Positions 1-8,400 of a stretch of 16,158 nucleotides of DNA are shown here, in pieces (the stretch's first letter is position 1; every line of letters begins with the position of its first letter). The notes under the pieces were generated by a model. The model was not told the DNA's origin, made no database searches, and was given only the letters and a program-made list of their open reading frames with translations. Location of the stretch: assembly GCA_036736205.1 (NCBI GenBank), contig DAINMX010000140.1:1-16158 (forward strand). Direction: 5' to 3'. This DNA comes from XYA12-FULL-58-9 sp001798605. GTDB taxonomy: Bacteria; Myxococcota; XYA12-FULL-58-9. Both the position numbers and the translations under genes were made by a program.

Positions 1-61
1 GTTCAAGGTCGGATTGTCGAGCCCAGCAATCAGCCCGTCTGGCAATAACGAGAGCCCTCGG

Positions 62-80
62 TTGGACATCACCCGTCCAA
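62..80. promoter_or_regulatory. Inverted repeat upstream of the DUF433 gene
   Basis: TTGGAC at 62-67 and GTCCAA at 75-80 form a perfect 6-bp inverted repeat with a 7-base spacer, ending where the longest DUF433 reading frame starts. Antitoxins of this type usually repress their own promoter, so this is a possible operator. A 6-bp palindrome can also arise by chance. Confidence 0.25.
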
Positions 81-332
81 ATGGGCACAATGACAAGTAT
101 GGAAACCAGATGGGCGCGAATCACACTCGATCCACAAGTCATGGGCGGCAAGCCGTGCGTTCGCGGTCTCAGGGTGACGGTTGGGATGATTTTGGGCTTA
201 CTGGCTGCAGGGCACTCCGTGGAGGAGATCCTGCAGGCCTACCCGTACCTTGAAGCTGACGACATCCGCGATGCTCTCGCCTACGGTGCGTGGCGCACAC
301 AGGAACAGGAAACGCCACTCGCCCAGCCGTGA
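81..332 (+). CDS. DUF433 family antitoxin-type protein
   Basis: The product is a small (at most 83 residues) DUF433 protein. The family signature is clear: R-I-T-L-D-P-x-V-M-G-G-K-P-C-V-R-G-L-R-V-T-V near residues 14-35, then a helix-turn-helix-like stretch (G-M-I-L-G-L-L-A-A-G-H-S-V-E-E-I-L) and Y-P-Y-L-E-A-D-D-I-R-D-A-L-A-Y. DUF433 proteins are normally antitoxins and autorepressors paired with a DUF5615 PIN-like RNase toxin. That partner follows here with stop/start overlap (TGA 330-332, GTG 329-331) but is truncated. The start is uncertain: ATGs at 81, 93 and 102 are all in frame, none has a good Shine-Dalgarno site, and the frame stays open to the left edge. Family alignment favours 93 or 102. 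An inverted repeat (62-80) just upstream could be an operator. The antitoxin itself looks intact. Confidence 0.85.
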   Translation: MGTMTSMETRWARITLDPQVMGGKPCVRGLRVTVGMILGLLAAGHSVEEILQAYPYLEADDIRDALAYGAWRTQEQETPLAQP

Positions 333-415
333 AGCTCCTCCTTGACATGAACCTGTCGCCACACAGGTGCGGCATCTTTGAGCAACACGGTGTCGCTCTT
401 CCCCAACCGCACTGA
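329..415 (+). pseudogene. Truncated DUF5615 PIN-like toxin remnant
   Basis: A GTG start overlaps the DUF433 stop and opens a frame of 28 codons beginning V-K-L-L-L-D-M-N-L-S-P, the standard N-terminus of DUF5615 PIN-like toxins (consensus M-K-L-L-L-D-x-N-L-S-P, with the first catalytic Asp in L-L-D). The next residues (C-G-I-F-E-Q-H-G-V) still resemble the family's 'L-x-x-x-G-x-x-x-V-H' helix, but the frame stops at 413-415. The rest of the roughly 110-residue toxin, including the later acidic residues, is missing, and the convergent Fic gene begins 44 bp further on. I infer a toxin gene cut short by deletion and therefore inactive. A translated short peptide cannot be excluded. Confidence 0.7.
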
Positions 416-426
416 AGCAAAGCCAA

Positions 427-446
427 AGTACCACTTTTAGTACCAT
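427..446. repeat. Short direct repeat AGTACCA x2
   Basis: AGTACCA occurs at 427-433 and again at 439-445, 12 bp apart, in the 44-bp gap between the toxin remnant and the 3' end of the Fic gene. On the minus strand it reads TGGTACT-AAAAG-TGGTACT. The base composition is clearly more AT-rich than the flanking DNA. It could be an operator remnant or a scar of the deletion that removed the toxin, but nothing shows which. Confidence 0.3.
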
Positions 447-459
447 ATTAATGTAACGC

Positions 460-1515
460 TCATGATTCGCTGTCTGTCCGTCTCCAGCGAGCATCCCTAC
501 CTCGGCCAAGCATCTCGAGCTTGCCCATCTTGCGCCAGCGATTCATCACTCGCCGAATCATATCGCGGCCCACACTCGGGCACAGGCGTTCAATGTCAGC
601 AATGCCGAAAGGCTGGTCCACGGTCTCGAGCACAGACTCCACGAGGTCCGTCTTGGCACCCCGTTCTGGGCGGGATCTGCTGGCGCGCTCCTCGAATTCT
701 CGATGCACGAGCCGAAGGGTGGACAAAAAATAGGTTAGCCAAGGCAGCAAATCGTGCTGACCCTCATGCCAGCCGGAAGAGCTTTGCTGCAAGGTGGCGT
801 AGTACTCATCTTTGGTTTGCTCAACCACGCGCTCGATGCTGATGTAACGGCCGACCTCGAAACCATGGTGGTAGAGACACAATAGAACCAACAAACGTGA
901 GACTCGCCCATTGCCATCACGGAACGGATGGATGCAGCTGAAATCGAGAACGAGAGCGGCAGTTGCGACCAACGGCGTGACCTCACCTTGGTCGATGACG
1001 TGCCGGTAAGAGAGAAAAAGCTCGTCCATCGCCTTGGGTACGAGATCGGGAGCGAGTGGCTTGAATCGTACCTCACGATGACCATCAGGAAAAATCTCGA
1101 TGATGTCGTTGGGCCGCGTCTTCCAAACGCCGGCATCACCCGTTGTCCCCCCCTGCGCGAGCTCATGAAGGCGAAGGCACGTCTTCGGCGACAAATCAAT
1201 GTTTGCCCGGTTGCTGTGGATCCAATCCAGGGCCCGGCGGTACCCCACAATCTCTTCCTCCGGTCGGTCCCGAGGTGGCGCATCGTCGAGCACGAGAGGC
1301 CGCAGCCGATCTCGATCCACAGTCACGCCCTCTATACGGTTCGAAGATTCTGCACTCTCAATGAGCGCCGTCTCCCGCAGTGTCTTCAAGATCTGCGGCG
1401 ATTGCTGCTCGTACAACTGCTGGCGTCCCTTGGCCTCAGCCAAGGTCTCAAGCATCCAGACGACCCCCTGCGGCAGTCTGAAATCTGCGAGACGTGTGCC
1501 ACGGAACGAATTCAT
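460..1515 (-). CDS. Fic-domain AMP-transferase with N-terminal inhibitory motif and C-terminal winged helix
   Basis: This 351-residue protein is a Fic enzyme, which transfers AMP from ATP to hydroxyl side chains of target proteins. The catalytic motif is complete at residues 196-207, H-P-F-R-D-G-N-G-R-V-S-R (catalytic His196). An inhibitory helix motif [S/T]xxxE[G/N] is present N-terminally as S58-N-R-I-E62-G63, making it a class II Fic that is normally self-restrained by the glutamate. Residues 137-155 contain the usual flap region (D-I-I-E-I-F-P-D-G and a following beta strand). A winged-helix-like segment lies at about 286-345. The size and architecture match stand-alone bacterial Fic proteins such as the Shewanella enzyme. 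The ATG at 1515 has a GGAG 7 bases upstream. It is convergent with the broken DUF433/DUF5615 pair and no separate antitoxin gene is needed. The target is unknown. Confidence 0.93.
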   Translation of the reverse strand: MNSFRGTRLADFRLPQGVVWMLETLAEAKGRQQLYEQQSPQILKTLRETALIESAESSNRIEGVTVDRDRLRPLVLDDAPPRDRPEEEIVGYRRALDWIHSNRANIDLSPKTCLRLHELAQGGTTGDAGVWKTRPNDIIEIFPDGHREVRFKPLAPDLVPKAMDELFLSYRHVIDQGEVTPLVATAALVLDFSCIHPFRDGNGRVSRLLVLLCLYHHGFEVGRYISIERVVEQTKDEYYATLQQSSSGWHEGQHDLLPWLTYFLSTLRLVHREFEERASRSRPERGAKTDLVESVLETVDQPFGIADIERLCPSVGRDMIRRVMNRWRKMGKLEMLGRGRDARWRRTDSES

Positions 1516-1641
1516 TCACACTCCATCATCGCAGATATCAGCCGACGAACGGTCAGCACAAACAAGTTGTTTGAGTGCCCATACTTGGCTCTGCAACGTC
1601 TGACGAAGTGGTCGCCATTGGCCATCGAGTTGTTCGTCAAA

Positions 1642-1668
1642 TCCCGACGATTTGCGGGACATTTGTCC
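1642..1668. promoter_or_regulatory. Overlapping inverted repeats in the Fic/lipoprotein divergent region
   Basis: The 242-bp region between the divergent Fic and lipoprotein genes contains TCCCG (1642-1646) paired with CGGGA (1655-1659), overlapping a second pair GGACA (1657-1661) and TGTCC (1664-1668). AT-rich DNA (TATTAAATT, 1669-1677) follows. The placement suits a shared regulatory site for the two divergent promoters, but no convincing -35/-10 pair could be assigned. The rest of 1516-1757 shows no gene. Confidence 0.25.
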
Positions 1669-1757
1669 TATTAAATTCGGCGACAAGCTGTAGAATGCCA
1701 GCCGCTGCTCGCTCGCCAGAACGGGCATTGTGCGGCGACATTGCTGAGGAGAATTTC

Positions 1758-3980
1758 ATGCGGAAAGAGTCTGCGTTGTGGGTTGTCATTTCTTGCTGCT
1801 TCATCGGAGCATGCGACGGCGGCTCCACACCGGGCCCCATGGCGACGGGCGACACAGTGACAGGCGGAGGCGATGCCGGAGGAGGGGACACGGCCGATGT
1901 CGGTGATGCAAGAGGAGGGGACACGGTCGATGTCGGCGATGCTGGAGGAGGGGACACGGTCGAGCCTGGGGATAGCAACCTACTTGGTGACAACATGGCG
2001 GGGGATGACGTGGCACCGGGGGACTCCTCCATACCAGGGGATGGCCTAGCGCCGGGTGATCAGTCTGCTTGCGTCGAGGCGACTCGGCATTGCACGGATA
2101 CAAACCAAGTCGCGACCTGCACGGGAGGACAACTCGTCGTCACTGAGTCCTGTCCGTTTGCCTGCGAGGCCGGCAATTGCACCGATGACGTCTCGTGCAC
2201 CCCTCATGCGCTGCGCTGCAACGATGCCACCGTGGAGGTGTGCAGTGCGGCCGGCTCCTCTTGGTTGTTCGTCATGAGCTGCCCTGCGACGTGCGAGGCT
2301 GGACGCTGTGTTGACGCTTGCGTTCCGGCGACGACGCGCTGTCGGGGCGACACCTTGGAAGTGTGTGACGAAGAGGGCACGAATTGGGATGATGTTTCCA
2401 CCTGCGGGTACGCATGCTCCGTGGGTTACTGCGTCGAAGGGGCGTTGGATTTGGCTTTGGACACGAGTCTGGACGGTGACCTGTACGTCGATGGCCCGGT
2501 GATCATCCGTTTTGGCACCACGGTGACCGTTCCCTCTGGCGAGCTGAATCTCCACGCCTCGAGCATCACGGTGGAGGCGGGTGCCACTGTCGTGGTGGAA
2601 GCCACCACCATGGGTGGGCCTGGTCGCGGCGGTGCTGCTGGGGTTTGCACACCCATGTGGATTATCGGCGGCTCGGGCGGTTACGGCACGGCCGGTGCTA
2701 ACAACAGCGAGACCATCCACCCCGAATGCGCGGGAGTGGGCCAGCCGTATGGGTCCGCGGAGGATGCGGTGGTGGAACGAGGCTCCCAAGGTGGCGTGTC
2801 AGACGCGGTGCGTGGTGGCTATGGCGGCGGCGTCTTGCGGTTCTACGCCGACACCATTGAGATCGCTGGGGAGGTTTACGTCGATGGTGCCGATGGCCTG
2901 CCTGATGGCGAGCAGGGCAGCGGCGCTGGCTCGGGTGGTGGCGCACTGCTTATGGCACCCATAGTTGAAGTGAGCGGTACCATCTCGACCCAAGGTGGCA
3001 TGGCCCATGGTACCTGTTGTGGCTACCCGACCAGCTACACGCCGGCGGGAGACGGACGTGTCAAGCTGTTGGCGCAAACCCTGACTCTCACAGGCTCAAC
3101 GGTGGGGGTGCTGACCCAAGGGCTGTTGCCGCCGACACGCATCTACTCATCAACGCACCCCGATCCCACCTATGTTTACAACGACGGCGCGCCTTGGACG
3201 ACCGTGAGCTGGGAACGACCGTTCGCGCCGGTGCTCGGGTATTACTGGGATATCAACGCTGTTCCAGGGCCCGCAAACGGCGTCTTCGTGGGGGTTGAGC
3301 AGGCGCAAATTGCCCTGGAGGATTTGAGCCACGGCAACAACGTTTTCCGCGTCGTCAGTGTGGACATCGACTCCACGGTGGGCGCGATCGACAACCGCTT
3401 CGTTATTCAGATTAACACCACGCCACCGTCCTTGAGCTCGGCGAGTCATCCCAATCCGGGCACCTGGTACGACAACAACGACGTCATGGTTAGCTGGACG
3501 GCGCCAGGGGGCGAGGATAGCTATCGCGGCTACCACTATGTGATCGACCATTTCGGCATAACCGCCGTTGGGCAAGACAGCATCTTCGTCCCTGCCGATC
3601 AGCTCCAGGTCATGCTGGCGGATCTCGACCCGGGCATTTGGGCAGTACACATGACCTCCGAGGACCTCGTCGGTTATCGGACCCGTGCAGCGAGGCACCT
3701 ACTATTCCGGGTGGGTGTTGAGCCCGCGGTGGGCGCAATCAATGGTAGAGTCGAAGATGAATCTACCACGGCGCTGGAAGGGGTGCGCGTCACGATCAAC
3801 CGTGAACTCTTCGGTGTGCAAACCACCGGGAGCCCGGGCGGCTTCAACTTCCAAGACATTCCAGTGGGTAGCTGGGAGCTCACCGTCAGCAAGGACGGCT
3901 TCGCCAGCCAAGCTCAGACGGTGACCGTGGCAGAGGGGGTGGGAACAAACTTAGTGATCACTCTGTTGGGTGAGCCATAG
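1758..3980 (+). CDS. Large secreted lipoprotein: Asp/Gly linker, Cys-rich repeats, Gly-rich domain, C-terminal carboxypeptidase-regulatory-like fold
   Basis: The product has 740 residues. The start is set by GAGGAG at 1746-1751, six bases before ATG 1758; the frame extends upstream but gives no sensible N-terminus. A lipoprotein signal peptide ends in I-G-A-C (Cys19). Then follow: a Gly/Asp/Val linker (about 20-100) with three 11-residue repeats; three Cys-rich modules of about 45 residues (to about 230), each with C-x-x-x-x-x-x-C and 'S/T-C-P-x-x-C-E-A-G-x-C'-like ends; a Gly-rich beta domain (about 240-450); two Ig/Fn3-like segments introduced by S-S-T-H-P-D-P and S-A-S-H-P-N-P (about 460-650) with V-S-W strand motifs; and a C-terminal domain resembling CarboxypepD_reg (about 660-740, 'G-x-V...L-x-G-V-x-V...G-x-F-x-F-x-x-I-P-x-G'). 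No catalytic motif is seen. It is probably an outer-membrane-anchored surface or adhesin-type protein. The specific function is unknown. Confidence 0.88.
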   Translation: MRKESALWVVISCCFIGACDGGSTPGPMATGDTVTGGGDAGGGDTADVGDARGGDTVDVGDAGGGDTVEPGDSNLLGDNMAGDDVAPGDSSIPGDGLAPGDQSACVEATRHCTDTNQVATCTGGQLVVTESCPFACEAGNCTDDVSCTPHALRCNDATVEVCSAAGSSWLFVMSCPATCEAGRCVDACVPATTRCRGDTLEVCDEEGTNWDDVSTCGYACSVGYCVEGALDLALDTSLDGDLYVDGPVIIRFGTTVTVPSGELNLHASSITVEAGATVVVEATTMGGPGRGGAAGVCTPMWIIGGSGGYGTAGANNSETIHPECAGVGQPYGSAEDAVVERGSQGGVSDAVRGGYGGGVLRFYADTIEIAGEVYVDGADGLPDGEQGSGAGSGGGALLMAPIVEVSGTISTQGGMAHGTCCGYPTSYTPAGDGRVKLLAQTLTLTGSTVGVLTQGLLPPTRIYSSTHPDPTYVYNDGAPWTTVSWERPFAPVLGYYWDINAVPGPANGVFVGVEQAQIALEDLSHGNNVFRVVSVDIDSTVGAIDNRFVIQINTTPPSLSSASHPNPGTWYDNNDVMVSWTAPGGEDSYRGYHYVIDHFGITAVGQDSIFVPADQLQVMLADLDPGIWAVHMTSEDLVGYRTRAARHLLFRVGVEPAVGAINGRVEDESTTALEGVRVTINRELFGVQTTGSPGGFNFQDIPVGSWELTVSKDGFASQAQTVTVAEGVGTNLVITLLGEP
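1878..1976 (+). repeat. 33-bp tandem repeat, three copies, in frame
   Basis: Three tandem 33-bp units occupy 1878-1910, 1911-1943 and 1944-1976 within the lipoprotein linker. They encode G-G-G-D-T-A-D-V-G-D-A, R-G-G-D-T-V-D-V-G-D-A and G-G-G-D-T-V-E-P-G-D-S. The high nucleotide identity of the first two and a half units indicates recent duplication by slippage. The frame is kept, so linker length can vary without breaking the gene. Confidence 0.9.
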
Positions 3981-4051
3981 TCGTTGACCCCTGGAGGCGG
4001 GGATCGATATAGAAGATGGGAAGATCGACCAGGAGGGGAGTTTGAGCCGAA

Positions 4052-5434
4052 ATGGGCACCGCGATCGACAAGGTTGACTACTATCTGCGGCGCTTCGCTG
4101 GCGGTGCTGAGGCCATCGGTTCCATCCCCGAGGGCGAGATCGACCGTGCCCTCAAGTTTCTCAAGGACAACGGCGTTGAGGTTTCAAAAGCTCAAGTCAA
4201 GGCTCGCATCCGTCACTCGGCCAAGATCGCCCACCAACAAGAGGAGCAAGGCAAAACCGCACTGATTGTTGGCCTGGGTGGCAAAGGCGACGAAGATGCA
4301 GGGTCGGCGTCAAGACGACATAAGTTGGCTGGCAGCATATCCAGCGGTGTTTTCAACCTGCCAACCACTGTGTTGACCACTCCACCGGAACGGGAGCCCG
4401 AAAAAGTAGTGCTCAATGAATACTGGTACAGCGCGGAACAGCCGATGGTTAGGCAGAGGTACTGGCAGGGGAAGAGGGTGAGCATCAACCCAGGTCATCA
4501 ACCAGACTTGGCAGACATCGCTAACCTGGTTGGGGGGACAGAAAGAACCTTCGGCCAAATCACGGTTCTCATCTCCGAGTCGCTAATCCATTATTTTGTG
4601 AAGGGCCGCGAAGCCGCATTGCTCTGTCTCTCCCATGAGCACGGGAAGATCTACGAAGTGCATGCTTTGGCCCCGGCCGACACGATTGCCACACACCTGA
4701 CCTTGAACGGTTCAGACGAGCTTCCCCTGCGTGAGGATCTCCGCCGTTGGCTCAACCTACCGGGGATATCCAGCGACATGATCCTGGCGGAAAAATACCG
4801 AATGAACGCCCAAGAGGAAGAGAACCGCAGGGTGGCGGAACTAAGAACCAAAGCTGGCCGCCGTGTAGTCGACTCGCAAACCGGTCAACTCGTACCGACA
4901 ACAGCGACGCGCAATGACGTTCCCGACGTTGCCGACGCCAAGGAAGTTCCCCAAGGCCATTACGGCATCGTCAGATTTGGGGAACGCAAACACAGTCACA
5001 TCAAGACTTGCGGATTGGGGCCGTGTGTTGGCGTGACACTGTACGACCCGACAACAAGAACCGGTTGTATCGCCCATGATGATGCTGGAAAGAACATGGA
5101 GGCATCGTTGTGGAGGATACTCGCAGATTTCCAAAAGGCCGGTGCCAACATCGACAAACTCGAAGCACGGGTGATCGGCGGAGAAACCTCCGGTACAGTT
5201 GAAGGCCCCTCAGAACTGGTGGTCTTGGATGTGCTGAGAGCCCTTGAGCGGCAGGGGATATCGATCGTGGAAATGGACATTCTCGGAGATCAGCCGCGCT
5301 CAATCATCATGGACGTCGAAACGGGCGCGGTATCTGACTTCACCTTCCGATCGGGTCAGATGTCGGAACTTGAAGAACAGTTGGCATCCTTGTCCACGCG
5401 CTTCACCCTGAACAAAGTGCTTCTCCCCGCCTGA
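4052..5434 (+). CDS. Orphan protein with C-terminal CheD-like glutamine deamidase domain
   Basis: This is a 460-residue protein. Residues about 300-430 match the CheD fold: G-I-V-R-F-G-E, then T319-C-G-L-G-P-C325-V-G-V-T-L-Y-D-P, I-A-H342-D-D, the R/K-L-E-A-R-V-I-G-G strand (368-377), V-L-D-V-L-R-A-L-E-R-Q-G-I-S-I-V, and the C-terminal R-S-I-I-M-D-V-E-T-G. CheD of Thermotoga maritima uses Thr21, Cys27 and His44. The spacings here (6 and 17) are identical, so the catalytic set is kept. CheD deamidates glutamines of chemoreceptors, but no chemotaxis gene is in this window. Residues 1-240 match nothing I recognise. Residues about 244-270 are charged and probably helical. No signal peptide or membrane segment is evident, so it is probably cytoplasmic or delivered by a non-Sec route. 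AGGAGGGGAG (4031-4040) lies 11-15 bases before the ATG. The substrate is unknown. Confidence 0.8.
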   Translation: MGTAIDKVDYYLRRFAGGAEAIGSIPEGEIDRALKFLKDNGVEVSKAQVKARIRHSAKIAHQQEEQGKTALIVGLGGKGDEDAGSASRRHKLAGSISSGVFNLPTTVLTTPPEREPEKVVLNEYWYSAEQPMVRQRYWQGKRVSINPGHQPDLADIANLVGGTERTFGQITVLISESLIHYFVKGREAALLCLSHEHGKIYEVHALAPADTIATHLTLNGSDELPLREDLRRWLNLPGISSDMILAEKYRMNAQEEENRRVAELRTKAGRRVVDSQTGQLVPTTATRNDVPDVADAKEVPQGHYGIVRFGERKHSHIKTCGLGPCVGVTLYDPTTRTGCIAHDDAGKNMEASLWRILADFQKAGANIDKLEARVIGGETSGTVEGPSELVVLDVLRALERQGISIVEMDILGDQPRSIIMDVETGAVSDFTFRSGQMSELEEQLASLSTRFTLNKVLLPA

Positions 5435-5460
5435 CAATCAGTTTGTCAGCAGTTGGTCGC

Positions 5461-5478
5461 GGCCAGTTGCCTGTGGCC
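5461..5478. terminator. Small hairpin between convergent genes
   Basis: GGCCA (5461-5465) and TGGCC (5474-5478) pair across an 8-base loop in the 47-bp gap between the stop codons of the convergent CheD-like and propeller genes. The position fits a bidirectional terminator, but the stem is short and no T-run follows on either strand. Confidence 0.25.
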
Positions 5479-5481
5479 ACA

Positions 5482-8400
5482 CTACGGAACGATCCACCGA
5501 AGCTGCCATTCGCTAGAACACTCCGCCGCGGCGTAGAGAATCGAGCCATTCTGGGAGTAGAACGGCTTGCCCAGTGTCGATGGGTCACACGCTACCAGTG
5601 CCACGGTGGCGTTGACTTCAAAGCTCGAGAGGTCGATCCACTCGAGTGAGTCTTGCTTTTGTACAACGAGCTCGGTGCCCGAGAGAGCAACCGCGGGAAA
5701 GCTTCTGTTTCTGTTGTCGTTGCTGTTGTTGTCGAAGGGCGAGGGCAGCAATCCGTTTGTCGAGTGCACCATGTAGTCCGTGTCGACGACGACGACGGTG
5801 TTCAATGAACAGTATGCGACGTATTTGTGCGCCTCGGGGGCGAGGACCGCCGAACAATAGTCGCCAAGATCGTCGACCTCCTCGAGGTTGTGCAACAATC
5901 CTTCCCGGGGATCGTAGGCAAGCTTGTGCAAGCTGTACCATCCGTAGACGAAGAGCTGCCGGGCTTTGGCATCGTAGTGCATCGTACCGCCCTGAAAACC
6001 ACGATAGGGTGTTGTGTGCCGCACCTCCCCCGTCGCGAGGTCGACGGTCTGCAACACAGCTTGCCCCATTCCGTGTTCACCGGGGAGCAGTCGAAAGACA
6101 TCGACGAAGAGCTCGCCGGGCTCCCCAAGGGCCATGTTCTCAGCGTCACCCGCCAATGCGACAGAGGTGGCCTGCCACGCGGTGAGGCCGACGCGACCAA
6201 CGAGAGCCACGAGATGAACGAGGCTTTCGGTGCGCACCACCACGGTTCCGGTGCGTTGATCGACGCTGATCTGACGGACGTCTTCGGTAAACGACAAACT
6301 ATGGAGCTCGGTCTCGGTGGCGACATCGAAATGGACGATGCTGTTGTTTTGCGACGCGGGGACAAAGACGATCTCGCTGCCACACAAACCGACGAAATCC
6401 CTGCCCGACAAGGTGACTGAGCCCGTGGTCGCTAACGCTCCCGCCCCCGTGGTCGAGCAATCCAAGATTGGGGCTGGGGCCAGAACACAATGGCCGGCGG
6501 CACTGCACTCTCCTGTGCTGCAATCACCGCAAACAACTTGTCGTTTGTGTCCACACGTGTCCGTTGTCAACCAGGTGCCACAGGAGAAGCCGCCCCCGAG
6601 GCACAGCTCATTTGCGGTCTCTGGGATGCACGGCTCTGCCGGATGCTGACGAAATCGGAGCTGCCCGCGTCCCAAGAGCCAGGTGCCCAAAGAGGTGTGG
6701 GCAATGTCCCTGATCTGGGCACCTGCGGCGTGTCGCTGTAGCTCCCACCCATGGCCGTCGAAATACATGAGGGTGGAATTGTTGCCGGAGTATTGCGACG
6801 CGGCCCAGAGTGTGCCCGGCGCTCCCGGCACCATCATGTCACCAAAGGACAAACCGGGAGAGGGGTGGCCGGTAAAATGGGTGCCGTCCCAGTGAATGAA
6901 GCTGCCAATGTCGCCATGGAACCAAACGTCGTCTTCGGCGAACACCCAAACACTCGTCAGGGCAGAGCCTGCCCAACCATGGCCGTAAAGCGTATTCCAG
7001 GTATCGCCATCGTAACGCATGATCGACGTGTAGGTATCTCTGACTCCCCATAGAGACTCGGCAGACAGTCCGTGTAAGCCGGAGACGTAACCTACGTTGG
7101 GGACGACCTCGAGACTTGTTCCATCCCAATGATGCAGGGGCTCAACAAGGACGTAGACGTCCTCGGGGCTCAACCCCCACAGCTTCGCGCCGTAGATTGG
7201 GTCATCCAAGGTTCCCTGCCAAAGGACCTGCCACCCTGAGCCATTCCAACGCAGAAGCTGCTCTTCAAAGGACGGTGTCAAACCAAGGGCCATCAGCTCA
7301 CTGCCAATCCATTCGAGATTGGTGATCGCCACTTCGTGTTGCCAGAAGGTCCAGGTACCATCGGCAAAGCGGGCGGTCTGATCACCTGCCGCCCACAAAC
7401 TGCCATCCGGGCCTGCCGCGAGATTCTCGAGATGATGAAATCTCTGATCAAAGCCCGAGAGCTGCAGCCACGCGCTCGCGTCTTCGCTGTCACTGTCGTC
7501 GAGCTTGCTGACAAAACCGCAATCCCCACCGACCCAGGTGGTCCCAAGATTGTCCTCGAAGAGCTTGGCACCATCGCAGGGAAGCTCGAGCTCCGATTGC
7601 CAGGAGCCATCCACCTGTCGTTGTAGGTCGCGGTCGTTGAGACGCCAGAGGGAACCATCCCGTGATGCCCAGACGTGGTCGCCATCTTCGTGTGATGTCG
7701 CAGCCGGACGCCAGTAGCCGTCATCGCCTCGCAGTAGCAGTTCTCCCCACAACGTCGCAGCCCAGAAAACACCCGCGGCGGTGACCGACATCGCCGTCAA
7801 GCTGGGATTGCCGACATCGCCGGAATAGGGCCCATACTCCTCGACCCAATTGCTGCCATTCCAACAGTTAAAACGGTCGGTGGTGGCAGCGACGCAGAAG
7901 TTGTCGGCATCGATTCCGGCAATGAGTCCGCTCGCCCAAACGTCGTCGGGTGCGGACCAACTGTCGCCGTCGAAATGGAGAAAGACTCCGTCACCGGCGG
8001 CGTAAACATTGTCAGCTGCCGAACCCCACACGCTGTGCAAGTCTCGCTGGTAGAGCATCGGCCAGCGCTGCCAGAGGCTGCCATCAAAGTGCAGTATCAA
8101 CCCTGCCTTGCCCACCGCCCATATGTCGTTGGCGGCGGAGCCCCACATTGCGTAGACCTCCTCGTAGAAGTCGAGATAGAACGCCGACCAGCTCGTACCA
8201 TTATAATGGTAGAGACCTCCATCCTCAGCGGCCACCCACAAGATCTCACCATCGCTCCACAGCGCCCAGAGTGCACCACCGAATGGTTGCGGGACAACGG
8301 GACACCAACCGTCTACGGTGCAGAGGTCGCGGCTGATCGTCGGGCCATCGCGACAGCTATGGGAGTCTTGGCACACTCCGGATTCACAGGGCTCTGCTTC

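Noticed and set aside
1..80. A possible end of an upstream gene at the left edge (a frame stopping at 46-48)
   Set aside because: Only 15 codons are visible, too few to support a call.
928..1674. A 248-codon plus-strand frame antisense to Fic
   Set aside because: It overlaps the Fic catalytic region, has no recognisable domain and no ribosome site. Fic is complete on the other strand.
1575..1757. The upstream extension of the Gly-rich lipoprotein frame
   Set aside because: It would bury the lipoprotein signal peptide 61 residues inside the protein; the GAGGAG before ATG 1758 fits the shorter form.
1878..1976. CRISPR-like array from the 33-bp periodicity
   Set aside because: The units are contiguous, have no spacers, and encode an in-frame peptide repeat.
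2046..3698. Long minus-strand frames (2046-2789 and 3150-3698) over the Gly-rich lipoprotein
   Set aside because: They are His/Arg/Ala-rich shadows of a GC-rich repetitive gene, with no start signals or motifs.
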